Assembly: GCF_000296505.1 (NCBI RefSeq)
Contig: NZ_JH815208.1
Span: forward strand, 621,163 to 685,162
DNA length: 64,000 nucleotides
Source: Schaalia turicensis ACS-279-V-Col4
Lineage (GTDB): Bacteria > Actinomycetota > Actinomycetes > Actinomycetales > Actinomycetaceae
Direction of reading: 5' to 3'
Shown here: piece by piece, positions 46,753 to 57,400 of the stretch
How positions within the stretch are numbered: the stretch's first letter is position 1
How the letters are laid out: the number at the start of each line of letters is the position of its first letter
Notes under the pieces: model-generated
What the model was told of the DNA's origin: nothing
Database searches by the model: none
What the model saw: only the letters and a program-made list of their open reading frames with translations
Made by a program: the position numbers and the translations under genes

Positions 46753-48069
46753 TTAACGACGCCAGTCAAAGACCGTGTCTTCAGCATCCTTCAACAGTTT
46801 CGTGGCCGCCATGCGATCGATCTTCATCTCCGACAGGTAGGGGAGAACACCGGTCACAACAACACGGCGAGGAGCGTACACGCGCCCCAAGACCTCGCCC
46901 ACGTCAGAACGCAGATGCCGAGCAAACTGATCGACTTCGTCCGCAGATGAAATAGGATTCTTCGGGACAACCAGCGTCGTGATTAACTCGCCCCACTTAT
47001 CGTCAGGAGTCGACGTCACCCATGCGTCAGCTACCTCATCGCAAGATAGAACAGCTTCTAAGACCGGGGCAGGAGCAACAGAAAGACCACCGGAAACAAT
47101 GACATCATCCGCGCGCCCCTGAATTTTCACGGTTGACTCACTCGTGATCACACCGATATCGCCCGTCAGCATCCAGGTTGTGCCTCCTTCAACAAAAAGA
47201 GGGGAATCCCCGTCCACATAACGAGTCATCAGCATCGGGCCTGAAAGAGCGATCCGCGCCTGAGAATCATGCTCAACAGTTCGCACCTCAACACCGGGCT
47301 GAGGCACCCCGTTATAGATGCACCCTCCGCACGTTTCCGTCATCCCATACGTCGTGACGATATTCAGACCACGGCCTCGTGCCACATCCAGCAGATCCGA
47401 ACGCGTGTGCGCGCCACCAACCAAAATCGCAGAAAGCCCTGAAAGAGCCTCGATCACTTGATCGTCAGCCAAGCACGAGGCCAACTGAGTCGGAACCAAC
47501 GACAGATAACCAGGAACTCCGTCCTCGGCCGTAGCCCCAGCGATCGCAGGAAGAAGCGCTCGCGGATCGAAGCCCGCAGACGTATCAACGATTTGCGGAT
47601 TCGTTTCGGCAACGGCCGCGCGAAGCAAAACCATCGCTCCGGCAATGTGGTGGGCCGGCAATGCTAGAATCCATTTTCCCGGCCCGGAAAGGGCTTCGTG
47701 CGTTGCACGCGCGGACGCGATCAACGCATCGATCGACAAGCCCACAAGATGAGGTGTGCCTGCGGACGAACCGGACGTGGGAATGACCAGGTCGACACCG
47801 CTAAAGAAATCAGGCTCGGTGATCGCCGGATAGAGCGAGGGGAAACGCTCGGCTGGAAACGCCTCTTCGACGGTTGCCGAGGCCCCGCGCAGAGTTGATG
47901 GCGGAACATCCTTCGGATCACGCATCACAACCACCGTGTGAGGTGCGGGGTGATTCGGGTCAGCTTGGCGTTCTTCGTAAAGTTCCACCAGCTTGTGAAG
48001 AGCCGCATGTGCAAGAGCGACAGCTCCGATTGAGGTTCCTCCAGGTACGACCAGCGTTCGAGTTGTCAA
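46753..48069 (-). CDS. menE: o-Succinylbenzoate-CoA ligase
   Basis: AMP-forming acyl-CoA synthetase that activates o-succinylbenzoate. Visible are the P-loop-like TSGSSAGTPH, the A5 motif TTYGMTETCGGCIYNG, the hinge LTGDIG ... IQGRADDVIVSGG and the C-terminal lysine region (EMKIDRMAATKLL). The length of 438 is slightly short, as in actinobacterial MenE. I chose TTG 48069 because AGGGGGA is six bases upstream; the ATG further upstream has no such site. Confidence 0.9.
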   Translation of the reverse strand: MTTRTLVVPGGTSIGAVALAHAALHKLVELYEERQADPNHPAPHTVVVMRDPKDVPPSTLRGASATVEEAFPAERFPSLYPAITEPDFFSGVDLVIPTSGSSAGTPHLVGLSIDALIASARATHEALSGPGKWILALPAHHIAGAMVLLRAAVAETNPQIVDTSAGFDPRALLPAIAGATAEDGVPGYLSLVPTQLASCLADDQVIEALSGLSAILVGGAHTRSDLLDVARGRGLNIVTTYGMTETCGGCIYNGVPQPGVEVRTVEHDSQARIALSGPMLMTRYVDGDSPLFVEGGTTWMLTGDIGVITSESTVKIQGRADDVIVSGGLSVAPAPVLEAVLSCDEVADAWVTSTPDDKWGELITTLVVPKNPISSADEVDQFARHLRSDVGEVLGRVYAPRRVVVTGVLPYLSEMKIDRMAATKLLKDAEDTVFDWRR

Positions 48070-48151
48070 TGTGGATCCCCCTAGAATGCGTCTGTTCTGT
48101 ACTGCGTACAGCCTAGGTTGCACGTATAAAAAGCGCTAAATTAAGCCAAGA

Positions 48152-48412
48152 ATGGTCGTGGAATTTGTGGCAGATTTCCCAGTCCTCCTTGCGGGACTCA
48201 AATCGCTTGAAAAATGTACAACCGATCAGGTTGAGCCGACGTTGAACAAGCTGACTTCCAAGATGAAGTGGACGGTCGCAGGTATCGTTGCGGCTGTTCT
48301 TGTCGTCCTGGGTGTCTCCGGCGCATATGCCACTGAGCCTTCACCGCGTTCTGGCTTCCTCGGTTTAGAAGTAGTACGGGTGCCCGCTCCAATCGGGCTG
48401 ACGATGCTCTAA
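48152..48412 (+). CDS. Possible small membrane/secreted protein in the menE-menB gap
   Basis: This plus-strand frame of 86 residues contains a convincing hydrophobic segment (MKWTVAGIVAAVLVVLGVSG then AYA-TEP, residues about 38-62) that looks like a signal peptide or anchor. It runs 48 bases into the 3' end of menB on the other strand. No ribosome binding site is clear at 48152 or at the inner ATG 48263. It may be a small protein gene or chance. Confidence 0.3.
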   Translation: MVVEFVADFPVLLAGLKSLEKCTTDQVEPTLNKLTSKMKWTVAGIVAAVLVVLGVSGAYATEPSPRSGFLGLEVVRVPAPIGLTML

Positions 48413-49345
48413 GAATGCATCGCGTCCCTCTTGTGCTTCCGCAGTCATATACGCCATGCGAGTGGCCTCGCCCGCGAACACCTGCTGGCCTGCCATTCCA
48501 TCATCTGCCAAATTGAATGCGAACTTGAGCATGCGGACTGCCTGTGGACTCTTGGTAGCGATTGTGCCAGCCCACTCGAGCGCGCGTTCCTCCAGTTGCG
48601 CGTGGGGAACCGACGCGTTGACAACGCCCCACTTTTCAGCAGTATCGCCGTCGTAGCGCTCGGCGAGGAAGAAGATCTCGCGTGCCCTTTTGTCACCGAC
48701 CTGGCGGGCCAGTAGAGCTGACCCGTATCCGGCGTCAAAGGACCCCACATTCGCGTCAGTCTGCATAAACGCAGCATGCTCTTTCGACGCGACGGACAGG
48801 TCACAGACCACGTTCAGAGAATGCCCGCCACCGGCAGCCCACCCAGGAACTGCCGCGATGACAACTTTCGGCATGGTACGAATCAAACGCTGAACTTCAA
48901 GAATATGCAGGCGTCCAGCCTGAGCGGGATCTACTTGCTCGCGACGAACTACAGTGTCGGCTTGAGAGTCGGCTCCGTCCACTTCGTATCGATAGCCGTC
49001 GTTGCCTCGCACGCGTTGGTCTCCGCCCGAACAGAAGGAATAGCCACCGTCTTTGGAGCTGGGGCCATTGCCCGTCAGGATCACCGCAGCGACATCGCCC
49101 GTCATCCGTGCGTGGTCGAGGCAGCGATAGAGCTCATCAACGGTGTGGGGGCGGAAGGCGTTTCGAATGTCGGGGCGGTCAAATGCAATTCGAACGACGG
49201 GCATGTCGGCGCCCTTGGGCTGGCCGTCTTCGGCTTCGCCACGCGAAATACCGCGGTGGTATGTCATGTCGGTCAGCGTGAATCCTTCGACCTCGCGCCA
49301 ACGGGCAGGGTCGAAAGTATCGGAGATGAAAGGCAGTGCGCTCAT
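48365..49345 (-). CDS. menB: 1,4-dihydroxy-2-naphthoyl-CoA synthase
   Basis: Crotonase-fold enzyme that closes the second ring of menaquinone. The 326 residues include GYSFCSGGDQRVRG, AAVPGWAAGGGHSLNVVCD and the MenB-specific FMQTDANVGSFDAGYGSALLARQVG, ending with QPDWSGHPYYF. The chain is longer than E. coli MenB at the N-terminus, common in actinobacteria. It is divergent from menC. Confidence 0.95.
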   Translation of the reverse strand: MSALPFISDTFDPARWREVEGFTLTDMTYHRGISRGEAEDGQPKGADMPVVRIAFDRPDIRNAFRPHTVDELYRCLDHARMTGDVAAVILTGNGPSSKDGGYSFCSGGDQRVRGNDGYRYEVDGADSQADTVVRREQVDPAQAGRLHILEVQRLIRTMPKVVIAAVPGWAAGGGHSLNVVCDLSVASKEHAAFMQTDANVGSFDAGYGSALLARQVGDKRAREIFFLAERYDGDTAEKWGVVNASVPHAQLEERALEWAGTIATKSPQAVRMLKFAFNLADDGMAGQQVFAGEATRMAYMTAEAQEGRDAFLEHRQPDWSGHPYYF

Positions 49346-49409
49346 GCAACCAGCCTAGCGTCTTGCCTTCCGTGAAGCGCACGAGGCTGGGACTCCTTGT
49401 GGAAACCAG

Positions 49410-49448
49410 TTATCCATAGGTATCGCCTGTGAATAACGACAATCCACA
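49410..49448. promoter_or_regulatory. Cluster of three DnaA-box-like sequences between menB and menC
   Basis: TTATCCATA (49410-49418, one mismatch to TTATCCACA), TGTGAATAA (49428-49436, whose complement TTATTCACA has one mismatch) and CAATCCACA (49440-49448, two mismatches) lie within 39 bases. They may bind DnaA or be a coincidence in the divergent promoter region. Confidence 0.35.
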
Positions 49449-49499
49449 ACTGGGCGTCCTCACAGTTTGTTGAGACGCCAATTCGGGCACAATGGAAGT

Positions 49500-50576
49500 A
49501 TGAGCGAATCCCATGGTGAATTGACGCGCATTGATATGGCATCTTTGCCGAGCCATGTTCGTCGCGTTCTTGATGGCGTCGATGATCTGCTTCTTCACCA
49601 TCTGCCGATGAACGTGCGTTTTAGGCGCGTGACCAGCAGGGAAGGACTGCTATTACACGGGCCGTCCGGCTGGGCAGAAGCGTCGCCATTTTGGGATTAT
49701 GACCCGGTTGAATCCTCAACCTGGCTGGCTGGCGCCTATTCGGTGGCGACTGGACCGCGCAGAACTTCACTGCACGATCGTGTTCCCGTGAATGTCACGA
49801 TTCCGGTTGTTTGCGCATCCGATGCCTACCAGAGAGTCATCAGTTCGGGTGGTTGCGCTACGGCGAAGGTGAAAGTTGCGGATCCCAATACTGAACTGAG
49901 CGAAGATATTGCTCGAGTCGAAGCCGTTGCTCAGGCGCTTGTTGATACGGTCGGAGCCGAACGCGGTCGTATTCGAGTCGATGTGAATGCCGCATGGGAT
50001 GTGGACTACGCGCGAAAAGCCGTTCCTCAGCTAGACCGTGCAGCAATGCAAGTGGGCGGTCTTGAATACGCAGAACAGCCGTGTGCCAGGGTCGAAGATT
50101 TGGCAACCTTGCGTCGTTCAATTGATGTGCCCATTGCTGCAGACGAATCAATTCGCAGGGCGGATGATCCTCAAGCAGTTGCGCGCGCTCAGGCCGCGGA
50201 TGTTGCGATCATTAAGATTGCTCCGCTTGGTGGAATCGAACGAGCCCTACAGATTGGTGAGCAAACCGGCTTGGACCTAGTGGTTTCGTCCGCCTTGGAA
50301 TCCAGTGTTGGCCTGGCCGTCGGTGTGCGGGCCGCTTCGCTTCTGCCAGGAATGATACGCGCGTGCGGATTGGCGACATCGCACTTCTTGGCTTGTGACG
50401 TTGTCCCTCAACGCCTGCTTCCTGTTGACGGGTTTTTGCCGGTGCGTGACGTTGAACCAGATCAGAGTCTGGTTGATGCCCGCCCCGTTGACGCTGAAAT
50501 ACGTGACCGGTGGCTTCACCGTCTTGACCTCATGTGTGCGCATCTCGAATCTGTCGCTGGAGGACATCATGCCTGA
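49500..50576 (+). CDS. menC: o-Succinylbenzoate synthase
   Basis: Enolase-superfamily enzyme that dehydrates SHCHC to o-succinylbenzoate. The 358 residues show the catalytic lysine motif AKVKVAD, metal ligands in RVDVNAAW, EYAEQPCA and AADESIR, and the second lysine in IIKIAPLGG. The ATG at 49500 is used, but the GGAAG before it is too close; a promoter-like CACAATGG nearby suggests a leaderless transcript. The 3' end overlaps menD by eight bases. Confidence 0.93.
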   Translation: MSESHGELTRIDMASLPSHVRRVLDGVDDLLLHHLPMNVRFRRVTSREGLLLHGPSGWAEASPFWDYDPVESSTWLAGAYSVATGPRRTSLHDRVPVNVTIPVVCASDAYQRVISSGGCATAKVKVADPNTELSEDIARVEAVAQALVDTVGAERGRIRVDVNAAWDVDYARKAVPQLDRAAMQVGGLEYAEQPCARVEDLATLRRSIDVPIAADESIRRADDPQAVARAQAADVAIIKIAPLGGIERALQIGEQTGLDLVVSSALESSVGLAVGVRAASLLPGMIRACGLATSHFLACDVVPQRLLPVDGFLPVRDVEPDQSLVDARPVDAEIRDRWLHRLDLMCAHLESVAGGHHA

Positions 50577-52245
50577 ATCCCAGTCAATTGTTCTTGCCCA
50601 GCGCATTGTCGGTGCGCTGATTGCTGCGGGTGTCAATGACATCGTGTACTGCCCTGGGTCTCGTAGCGCGCCCCTTGCTTACGCTCTTGACTCAGCAGTG
50701 CGGGGCGACCTTGTCCGCGCCCATGTTCGCCTTGATGAGCGCTCAGCTGGATTCCTCGCACTCGGCTTGACCAGGAGATGGGCAAGCGAGCCCACCTGCC
50801 ACGACGTCGAGGACCTGTCGCCGGTTGCGATTGTGACGACTTCGGGCGGGGCAGTGGCTGAGTTACATGCGTCGGTCGCCGAGGCCGCTCATTCTCACCG
50901 GCCTCTGATCGTTCTCAGTGCGGATCGTCCAGATGAAATGCGCGGTGTTGGAGCATCTCAAACCACGATTCAGTACGGCATTTTCGGTCCGCACGCTCCA
51001 ACTGTCCTTGATTTGCCAGCGGATACCAAGCCCGATCAGCGCGTTGACTCGCGAGTAGCTCGAGCCGTGCATCGCGCATGCGGTAGACCGTCAGGTGTTG
51101 CAGGTCCCGTTCACATCAATGTTGCGTTCCGTGATCCGCTGACACCTCAGTCAGGTTCAGCGACACTTGAGCCTTTGTCTCTTGCCAAGGTGTCATCGCC
51201 GTCGATCTACCGGCCTCGTCGTCTCGGTCAGACGTGGGATGACGTCGTTGATTCGTCACTGCGAACTGTGATTGTGGCGGGCGATGGTGATGACCAGAGT
51301 GGGGAAGCTTGGGCGAATTATGCGAAGATCCCGATTTTTGCTGAACCGACCAGTGTTCTTGCGTGCGATCCGAATCGAATTGCTCACCAGCAGGTGCTCC
51401 TTGCCTCGCCCTTAGCAGATCAGATTCAACAGGTGATCGTTACCGGTCGTCCGACCCTGTCGCGTCCCGTGTCTGCGTTACTTGGGCGCAGTGACATTCG
51501 CTTGATTGTTGTCGACCCGCATGATGAGTGGGTTGATGTTGAGGGGTGTGCCAGTGAAGTGGTGGCATCGCTTGCTCCGCCACGCCAGGTTTCAACGGAC
51601 GATGTGTGGCTGGAGCAGTGGAAGGAAGCTGGCCGAAGAGTCTCCCAGCAGATTCGCACGATTCTTGATGAATCCCCGATGTCAGTGCTTGTTCTTGCTG
51701 ACTTAGTGTGGAGTTACGATTCGCGTCCGCTGATGGTGGGAGCATCTCACTCGATCCGTGCACTTGACCTGGTTGGTGTTGATGGGCATGGGCGCTCCGT
51801 TGTTTCTCACCGGGGCCTTGCGGGAATTGATGGCACGATCGCTTCTGCGATTGGTCTGGCACTTGTTCGCGAAGAGCCGACTGTTGCGCTGATGGGGGAT
51901 CTGACGTTCTTCCACGATGTGGGCGCGTTGGCTATCCCAGCGGACGAGGCCACCCCCGATTTGTTGATCTTTGTTGCTGACGATGGTGGCGGGTCAATTT
52001 TCTCCACCCTTGAACACGGGCGCCCAGAAAACGCTCCGACGTTCGAGAGATGGTTTGCGACTGCTCAACCGCAGTCTCTTAAGCACCTGGCTCACGCCTA
52101 CGGCGTGGATTATGTGGAATGTATGACGCGTCAAGACGTGATGCGCGAGCTTGATTCCGACGTACACGGGATCCGGATCTGTCATGTGAAATGCGCTCGA
52201 CCTGTGCAAATTGCTGATGTGAGGAAGCTGGCGGATCAGATTTAG
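50569..52245 (+). CDS. menD: 2-succinyl-5-enolpyruvyl-6-hydroxy-3-cyclohexene-1-carboxylate synthase
   Basis: Thiamine-diphosphate enzyme that joins isochorismate and 2-oxoglutarate. The 558 residues show CPGSRSAPLAYAL, LDERSAGFLALGL, TTSGGAVAELHASVAEAAHS, LSADRPDEMRGVGASQTI-like text and the ThDP motif MGDLTFFHDVGAL ... DDGGGSIFS. ATG 50569 follows GGAGG and overlaps menC. Confidence 0.95.
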   Translation: MPESQSIVLAQRIVGALIAAGVNDIVYCPGSRSAPLAYALDSAVRGDLVRAHVRLDERSAGFLALGLTRRWASEPTCHDVEDLSPVAIVTTSGGAVAELHASVAEAAHSHRPLIVLSADRPDEMRGVGASQTTIQYGIFGPHAPTVLDLPADTKPDQRVDSRVARAVHRACGRPSGVAGPVHINVAFRDPLTPQSGSATLEPLSLAKVSSPSIYRPRRLGQTWDDVVDSSLRTVIVAGDGDDQSGEAWANYAKIPIFAEPTSVLACDPNRIAHQQVLLASPLADQIQQVIVTGRPTLSRPVSALLGRSDIRLIVVDPHDEWVDVEGCASEVVASLAPPRQVSTDDVWLEQWKEAGRRVSQQIRTILDESPMSVLVLADLVWSYDSRPLMVGASHSIRALDLVGVDGHGRSVVSHRGLAGIDGTIASAIGLALVREEPTVALMGDLTFFHDVGALAIPADEATPDLLIFVADDGGGSIFSTLEHGRPENAPTFERWFATAQPQSLKHLAHAYGVDYVECMTRQDVMRELDSDVHGIRICHVKCARPVQIADVRKLADQI

Positions 52246-52363
52246 CACCACAGGAAACGCACAGGAAAGATTCAGTGAGTCGGCAAGAAGCGGGTGCACA
52301 CTAATGTCATCAGCTTCCAAGAAGCACTCAGTTTTTAACACGCTAGCTAATGAAGGATCCGCA

Positions 52364-54160
52364 ATGAGCGACTCACCCAACAATGGCAAACAGCGCGCCT
52401 TGTCATCGGAACCGACGAAAGCAGAAACCACCCCCACAGCTAAGCCAGCACCACGTGTCCAGACGCAGGCCAGTGGCACGGGCGCTTCGAGGACATCGGA
52501 ATCGACTCCGCTCTCCCGCTGGGCGGGGCGTCCCGCTCAAGTCTCAGGTCCCACCACGCCGACAGAGTCGTCTCCAACTAGGCCGACAGAGCCGTTGCCT
52601 CACGCAAGGTTTGCGCGTCCATCCTCACCCGCTCAGCCGGCCAGCGCGACCGGTTCGACTCCCTCCCAACAGCAGGGGTCATACGGAACAGGTTCTGCGT
52701 ACTCCGGCGTGACCTCCGGTGGCACCTACCAATCTGCAACGAGCGGCCAGCCCTACCAGCCGTCGAGCTCTCAGGCTTACCAGGGTGCGGAGGCCACTCA
52801 ATCAGCAGGCTTTCAACAGCCGAATCAGCCAGGATCGCGTTCGCAAGGAGCCTCGTACGCGGGCGGGAAGGGGCCGACGACGGAGACTCACCCCTACACC
52901 TCACCTTTGAGTGCACCGACAAATACGCCGACGGTAGCTATTGCAAGGCGGAGTTCGAAGCGTCGCGGTCCTAGCTGGCTTGCAATGATCCTTGGCATGA
53001 CGGTTACTGCTGCCGTGTCCCTGTCGGGAGCCTTCGCGATGATCAATGCCGGTCATGGAAAGGCAAACGAAACCGATTCGTCAGCAAACACGAAGACAAG
53101 CGCGTCAACCGTTCAGCCTGTTAGTACCAGCGGTGAAGACCCTGACTGGCAGGCGGTTGCGGCAGCTGTACAACCCGCGGTTGTCACGATTTCAGTGAGC
53201 TCCAGTTCGTCCTCCGGCGTTGGATCCGGCGTCATCTACGACGCTCAAGGCGACATTGTCACGAACTACCACGTCGTTTCAGGTGCGACCGGTGCCGATG
53301 CGACGATCCAGGTGACTCTCAGTGATGGTCGCTTGTACAACGCGACAGTCGTCGGAACTGACCCGACGACTGACCTTGCGGTTATTCGCCTGGAAAACGC
53401 TCCTTCCGACCTGACGGTCGCTGCCTTCGGTTCGTCGTCAGACTTGGCTGTCGGCCAGGAAGTCATGGCCGTGGGCGCTCCGCTGGGCCTGTCAAACACT
53501 GCAACCACCGGTATCATTTCCGCTCTGAACAGGCCAGTTGAAGTTTCGAGAAGCAAAGAAAACTCTCAAGAGGTCGACCCGAACGATCCGTTCGGTCAAC
53601 TGCCCGGTTTTGGTGGTGGACAAGAAGAAAATCAGGCTCAGGCTCAGTCCTCCACGGATACTCAGATCACCAACGCTATCCAAGTTGATGCATCTATTAA
53701 CCCTGGTAATTCCGGTGGCCCGCTGTTTGATGCGACCGGTAAGGTGATCGGAATCAACTCGTCGATTGCGTCGAATACCAGCTCGGACAAGGCCGGGTCG
53801 ATCGGCTTGGGCTTCGCTATCCCCGTTGATTTGGTGACCTCCGTGGCCGATCAGCTAATCGCAACCGGCACCGTTGATCATGCGGTCCTGGGTGTTTCGG
53901 TGACCACGAAGGCTGTTGCCGTTGATGGTTCTAACGTTGCGGGCGCCTCGGTTGAGGAACTGACGCGTGGCGGTGCCGCTGCTCAGGCCGGGTTGCAGGC
54001 AGGGGACGTGATCACCGCCGTTGATGGAGAGTCGGTGTCCTCGTCGAAGCAGTTGACCGGGTACATCCGTCGCTACCGGAGTGGTCAGGAAGTAACGATC
54101 ACTTACGTCCGCAATGGTGAGAAGCGGGATGTGACCGTCACGCTCGGCAAGGCGTCCTGA
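52364..54160 (+). CDS. HtrA/DegP-like membrane serine protease with PDZ domain
   Basis: The 598-residue protein has a long cytoplasmic Ser/Thr/Pro/Gln-rich region (about 1-205), one transmembrane helix (about 207-230), a trypsin-like protease domain with His303 (NYHVV), Asp337 (TDLAVIRL) and Ser450 (NPGNSGGPL), and a C-terminal PDZ domain (about 505-595). This is the topology of mycobacterial HtrA-like proteins, which handle envelope stress. ATG 52364 follows AAGGA; an ATG at 52304 adds 20 residues. Confidence 0.93.
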   Translation: MSDSPNNGKQRALSSEPTKAETTPTAKPAPRVQTQASGTGASRTSESTPLSRWAGRPAQVSGPTTPTESSPTRPTEPLPHARFARPSSPAQPASATGSTPSQQQGSYGTGSAYSGVTSGGTYQSATSGQPYQPSSSQAYQGAEATQSAGFQQPNQPGSRSQGASYAGGKGPTTETHPYTSPLSAPTNTPTVAIARRSSKRRGPSWLAMILGMTVTAAVSLSGAFAMINAGHGKANETDSSANTKTSASTVQPVSTSGEDPDWQAVAAAVQPAVVTISVSSSSSSGVGSGVIYDAQGDIVTNYHVVSGATGADATIQVTLSDGRLYNATVVGTDPTTDLAVIRLENAPSDLTVAAFGSSSDLAVGQEVMAVGAPLGLSNTATTGIISALNRPVEVSRSKENSQEVDPNDPFGQLPGFGGGQEENQAQAQSSTDTQITNAIQVDASINPGNSGGPLFDATGKVIGINSSIASNTSSDKAGSIGLGFAIPVDLVTSVADQLIATGTVDHAVLGVSVTTKAVAVDGSNVAGASVEELTRGGAAAQAGLQAGDVITAVDGESVSSSKQLTGYIRRYRSGQEVTITYVRNGEKRDVTVTLGKAS

Positions 54161-54183
54161 CAGCTCTGCTGATTCGAACTCTT

Positions 54184-54212
54184 GGTGGGCCTACCCTTTG
54201 GGTGGGCCCACC
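54184..54212 (+). terminator. Hairpin after the htrA-like gene
   Basis: GGTGGGCCTACCC and GGGTGGGCCCACC form a 13-bp stem with a G-T pair and TTT loop, 23 bases after the stop. It resembles the clpC terminator. The tail is TGTGTGTATG rather than a T run. Confidence 0.65.
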
Positions 54213-54312
54213 TGTGTGTATGCACATGTCTCGGTTTGCGCTTGGTACGGACAGTTACTCCAAAAAGGTATGACATATCTCGCGGGAGTGCGGGGCTGGT
54301 GCTTTCTTGATG

Positions 54313-54367
54313 ACGAGGAAGATAATGTAAGCATCCCACTGCATATGTGAGCCGGAGTTTTCCTCGT
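54313..54367 (+). promoter_or_regulatory. Inverted repeat in the leader of the LPXTG gene
   Basis: ACGAGGAA (54313-54320) and TTCCTCGT (54360-54367) are exact complements 39 bases apart, ending 38 bases before the start codon. They could close a hairpin in the mRNA leader or mark a spaced operator. Confidence 0.3.
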
Positions 54368-54404
54368 TGAAAACAAACGTGTGTCTAAGAATAAGAGGTA
54401 AGTG

Positions 54405-57400
54405 ATGAAGAATCATCGAGCTCCGTGGACGAGGGGGACATGCCGGCGCCTACTTGCGCTCGCCGTCTCTGCCTCGGTAGTCCTGATTGGCGTACCAGCA
54501 AGCGCATGGGCTACTGAACAGATAGAAGGCTCAGAGAGTACGGTTTCTAAGGTGCAGGCTCCTGCGTCTCAGACTGCACCGACTGATTCGTCATCCCAGG
54601 CAGATGCATCGGACAATGGAATGGGAGTTTCGGCTTCAAATTCGAGCGATTCAGAGAATGCTACAACGGAAAACACGCAGTCGACTGGCTCTGGCGAACC
54701 AACCGCTTCGTCATCGCTTCCTTCTCAAGCCTCCCCCTCCGATTCAAATAAGATAGCTCAGCCACAGAGGCTTCCTCGTATGGCGCCGGCTACCAAGTCT
54801 TTGTCTGACGTCTGGGTGAATGCTGATTCTGGCAGTGATGATAATGCTGGCACTTCTGCAGATGCGCCACTTGCATCGCTGAAAGCTGGTTTAAATGCAC
54901 TTGGTGACGGCGGAACTTTGCATATCGCAGGCACTTTTACAACCGGCACTCCGCTTACTATCCCAAGTGGTGCACACCTTGACGTGTACTCAGATGCCAC
55001 CTTTACCGGTTCAAACGGCCAAAATGGCATCATTCTCTCTGCCGGTGCGAAGCTGGGGGCCTCTCATGGCGCTAAGCTCACGATGAGCGGTTTTGCAACT
55101 GCTCTCGACATTGCTTCTGGCGCGGAAGTCAATGATGGTATCTACATCCTTGATCGGAACGCGATTGCTTTTAACTTGAAAGGCAAATTCAACGGTTCGT
55201 CGCGAGAAGCGCTGACCGTATCTGCCCTAGAGAGCACTGGGCGAGCTTTCACCTATGGGAAAGGTTCTAGCTTTAACAACTGCACGGTGAATGTGCAAGC
55301 GAAGGACGAAAAGAGCGAGCAGTACGCTCCGCTTGTGATGAATAATGCGTCGCTCACCACGCGCGGAGTCTGGTACTACCTGAACCCTGAAAAAGACACG
55401 TATTCTCTCGATTTGAATAACTCTGACTTGTATGTCTACAAAGCCACTGGTTCTTCTGCATATAAGCAGACGATGGCAATTTTCGGCCAGCTTCGAATCG
55501 TCAACGGCTCTACGCTCACTTCTGACGGATCGCGTATTTCTCAGGGTGATCATTCAACCATGGAAGTCACCGACTCCACGATGGTCTTCAAAAACAGCAC
55601 CGCAGGTGGCTACAACATCAACTACGAGAATTCAAACGCCACGTTTACGAACTCGACTCTCGTCGGTGAAAACCTGCGGTACATTCCACTATTCGGAGCT
55701 GGTCGTAACAACCCAGAAGGCCAGTTCATTAAGTTTGTTGGCAACAGCGTTGTCAACACTGCTGCGGTAGATAAAACAGCCGATAATGGTGGTGCGAACG
55801 CTCCTGCGCAGTACGTTGTAACCGGTGGCTCGTTCAAGATCGCTTACGATCCGACCTACAACTATAACGTCACTACGCCGACGAACGGTGCCGAGAACGG
55901 TAATGAGCGACTGAGCCTGCTGACCTTGGCTGATTCTTCAACGAATGTGTTGAATCCGAAGAACATTAACGGTGACAGGTACACCTATAACGTTGCGCGT
56001 GCCTCAGATGATGGTCTCAAACACGTGTGGGTGCCAAGCGCCAAGGTTACCTACGTATTGAACAACTCCAACGCCTCATTCGCAGACGGGTCACAACAGT
56101 CCAAGACTGCCACCACAATTCGCGGTTATGCCCTCGACATGATTGCTGGAAATGTGGATCCCGGTACTCCGACCGACGCGAATGGAGTCGAGTTCCTTGG
56201 ATGGTTCTACAGGGATGACGCTGGTGCGGAACACGAGTTTGATGCTTCATCTGCCGTGGATACGAACCTTGAGGTTTACGCTAAGTGGAATGCAGCGTCG
56301 GTGATCTACCACAACAACAACGGTGGCACGAACTTCGTCAGTGCCGTTGCTCCCTCGGCTCAGTCAGCGACTGTTCTGGACTTTGACTCGATCAGCGCTC
56401 AAGATTCAACATTTGCTGTTCCAGGAAAGACGTTTAAACATTGGACGACGGATCCTGCAGGGCAGGGCAAGCCGATTGCTCCGGGCGAGACTCTTTCCAT
56501 TACGGGTGCATCAAGCATCGACTTGTATGCGCAGTACGACGTCAACCTGTATCAGGTTGCATTCTCTGCAAATGGTGGTCGCTTCTCCGATGATTCCGTT
56601 TTCAAGACGAATCCAGACGTGTTCACGGTTATTACCGATCCCAACGGTGGCGACGTCGCAGTACTGAAGAAGAAGGCAGAATACGGCGACGAGTTCCGCT
56701 CTCTTCTTGGTGCGCTCGACTACAACACGCTTGTGCCGGATCAGAAGGCTCAGAAGAACGGATGGATACTCGGCGACACGACGAATTGGTACACAACCCC
56801 CACCGGTGGAAAGAAATATAACTTCAAGGACCGGAAGTCGTGGCTGTTCTCCAGACCAGGCGATAACCCACAAATCACGAAAGATATGACCTTCTACCTC
56901 GGATGGAAAGAAGATCCGAAGGTTGACAAGATCGAGAACGATGCTGAAATCCCTGGAGATATCTGGGGTGTCAACCCTGCCGAAAGCTCCAAGGAACAAT
57001 TTGTTCGCGTTGGCGACACATTCAGCGTGACCGGTGTTATTAACGCAGATTCCATCAAAGATCAGATGAACGTGATTGAATCGTTGTTCCCTGAGGTTAC
57101 GGGTAGTGATCGTTCTGCGGTCATGATGGATCGAAGCGCTAACAGCGAAAACTCGAAGCTTTCACAGATTGCTTTGACTTCCCCGACATCGACGTTCACT
57201 GCAACGTTGACCATGCCGGAGGGCGTCACTATCCCTGAGTCTCCTCAGGGGACCCCGGCAGGTTTGGGTGATGCTTTCGAGGTCACGGACGTGAAGGTTG
57301 ACGATCGCGACATCACCGTGACCCTGAGCCTGAAAGCGGGAATGACGGATTACGCCAAACTCAAGGCGGCTGTAGAATCTGTTACCCCGATGGCTGATGG

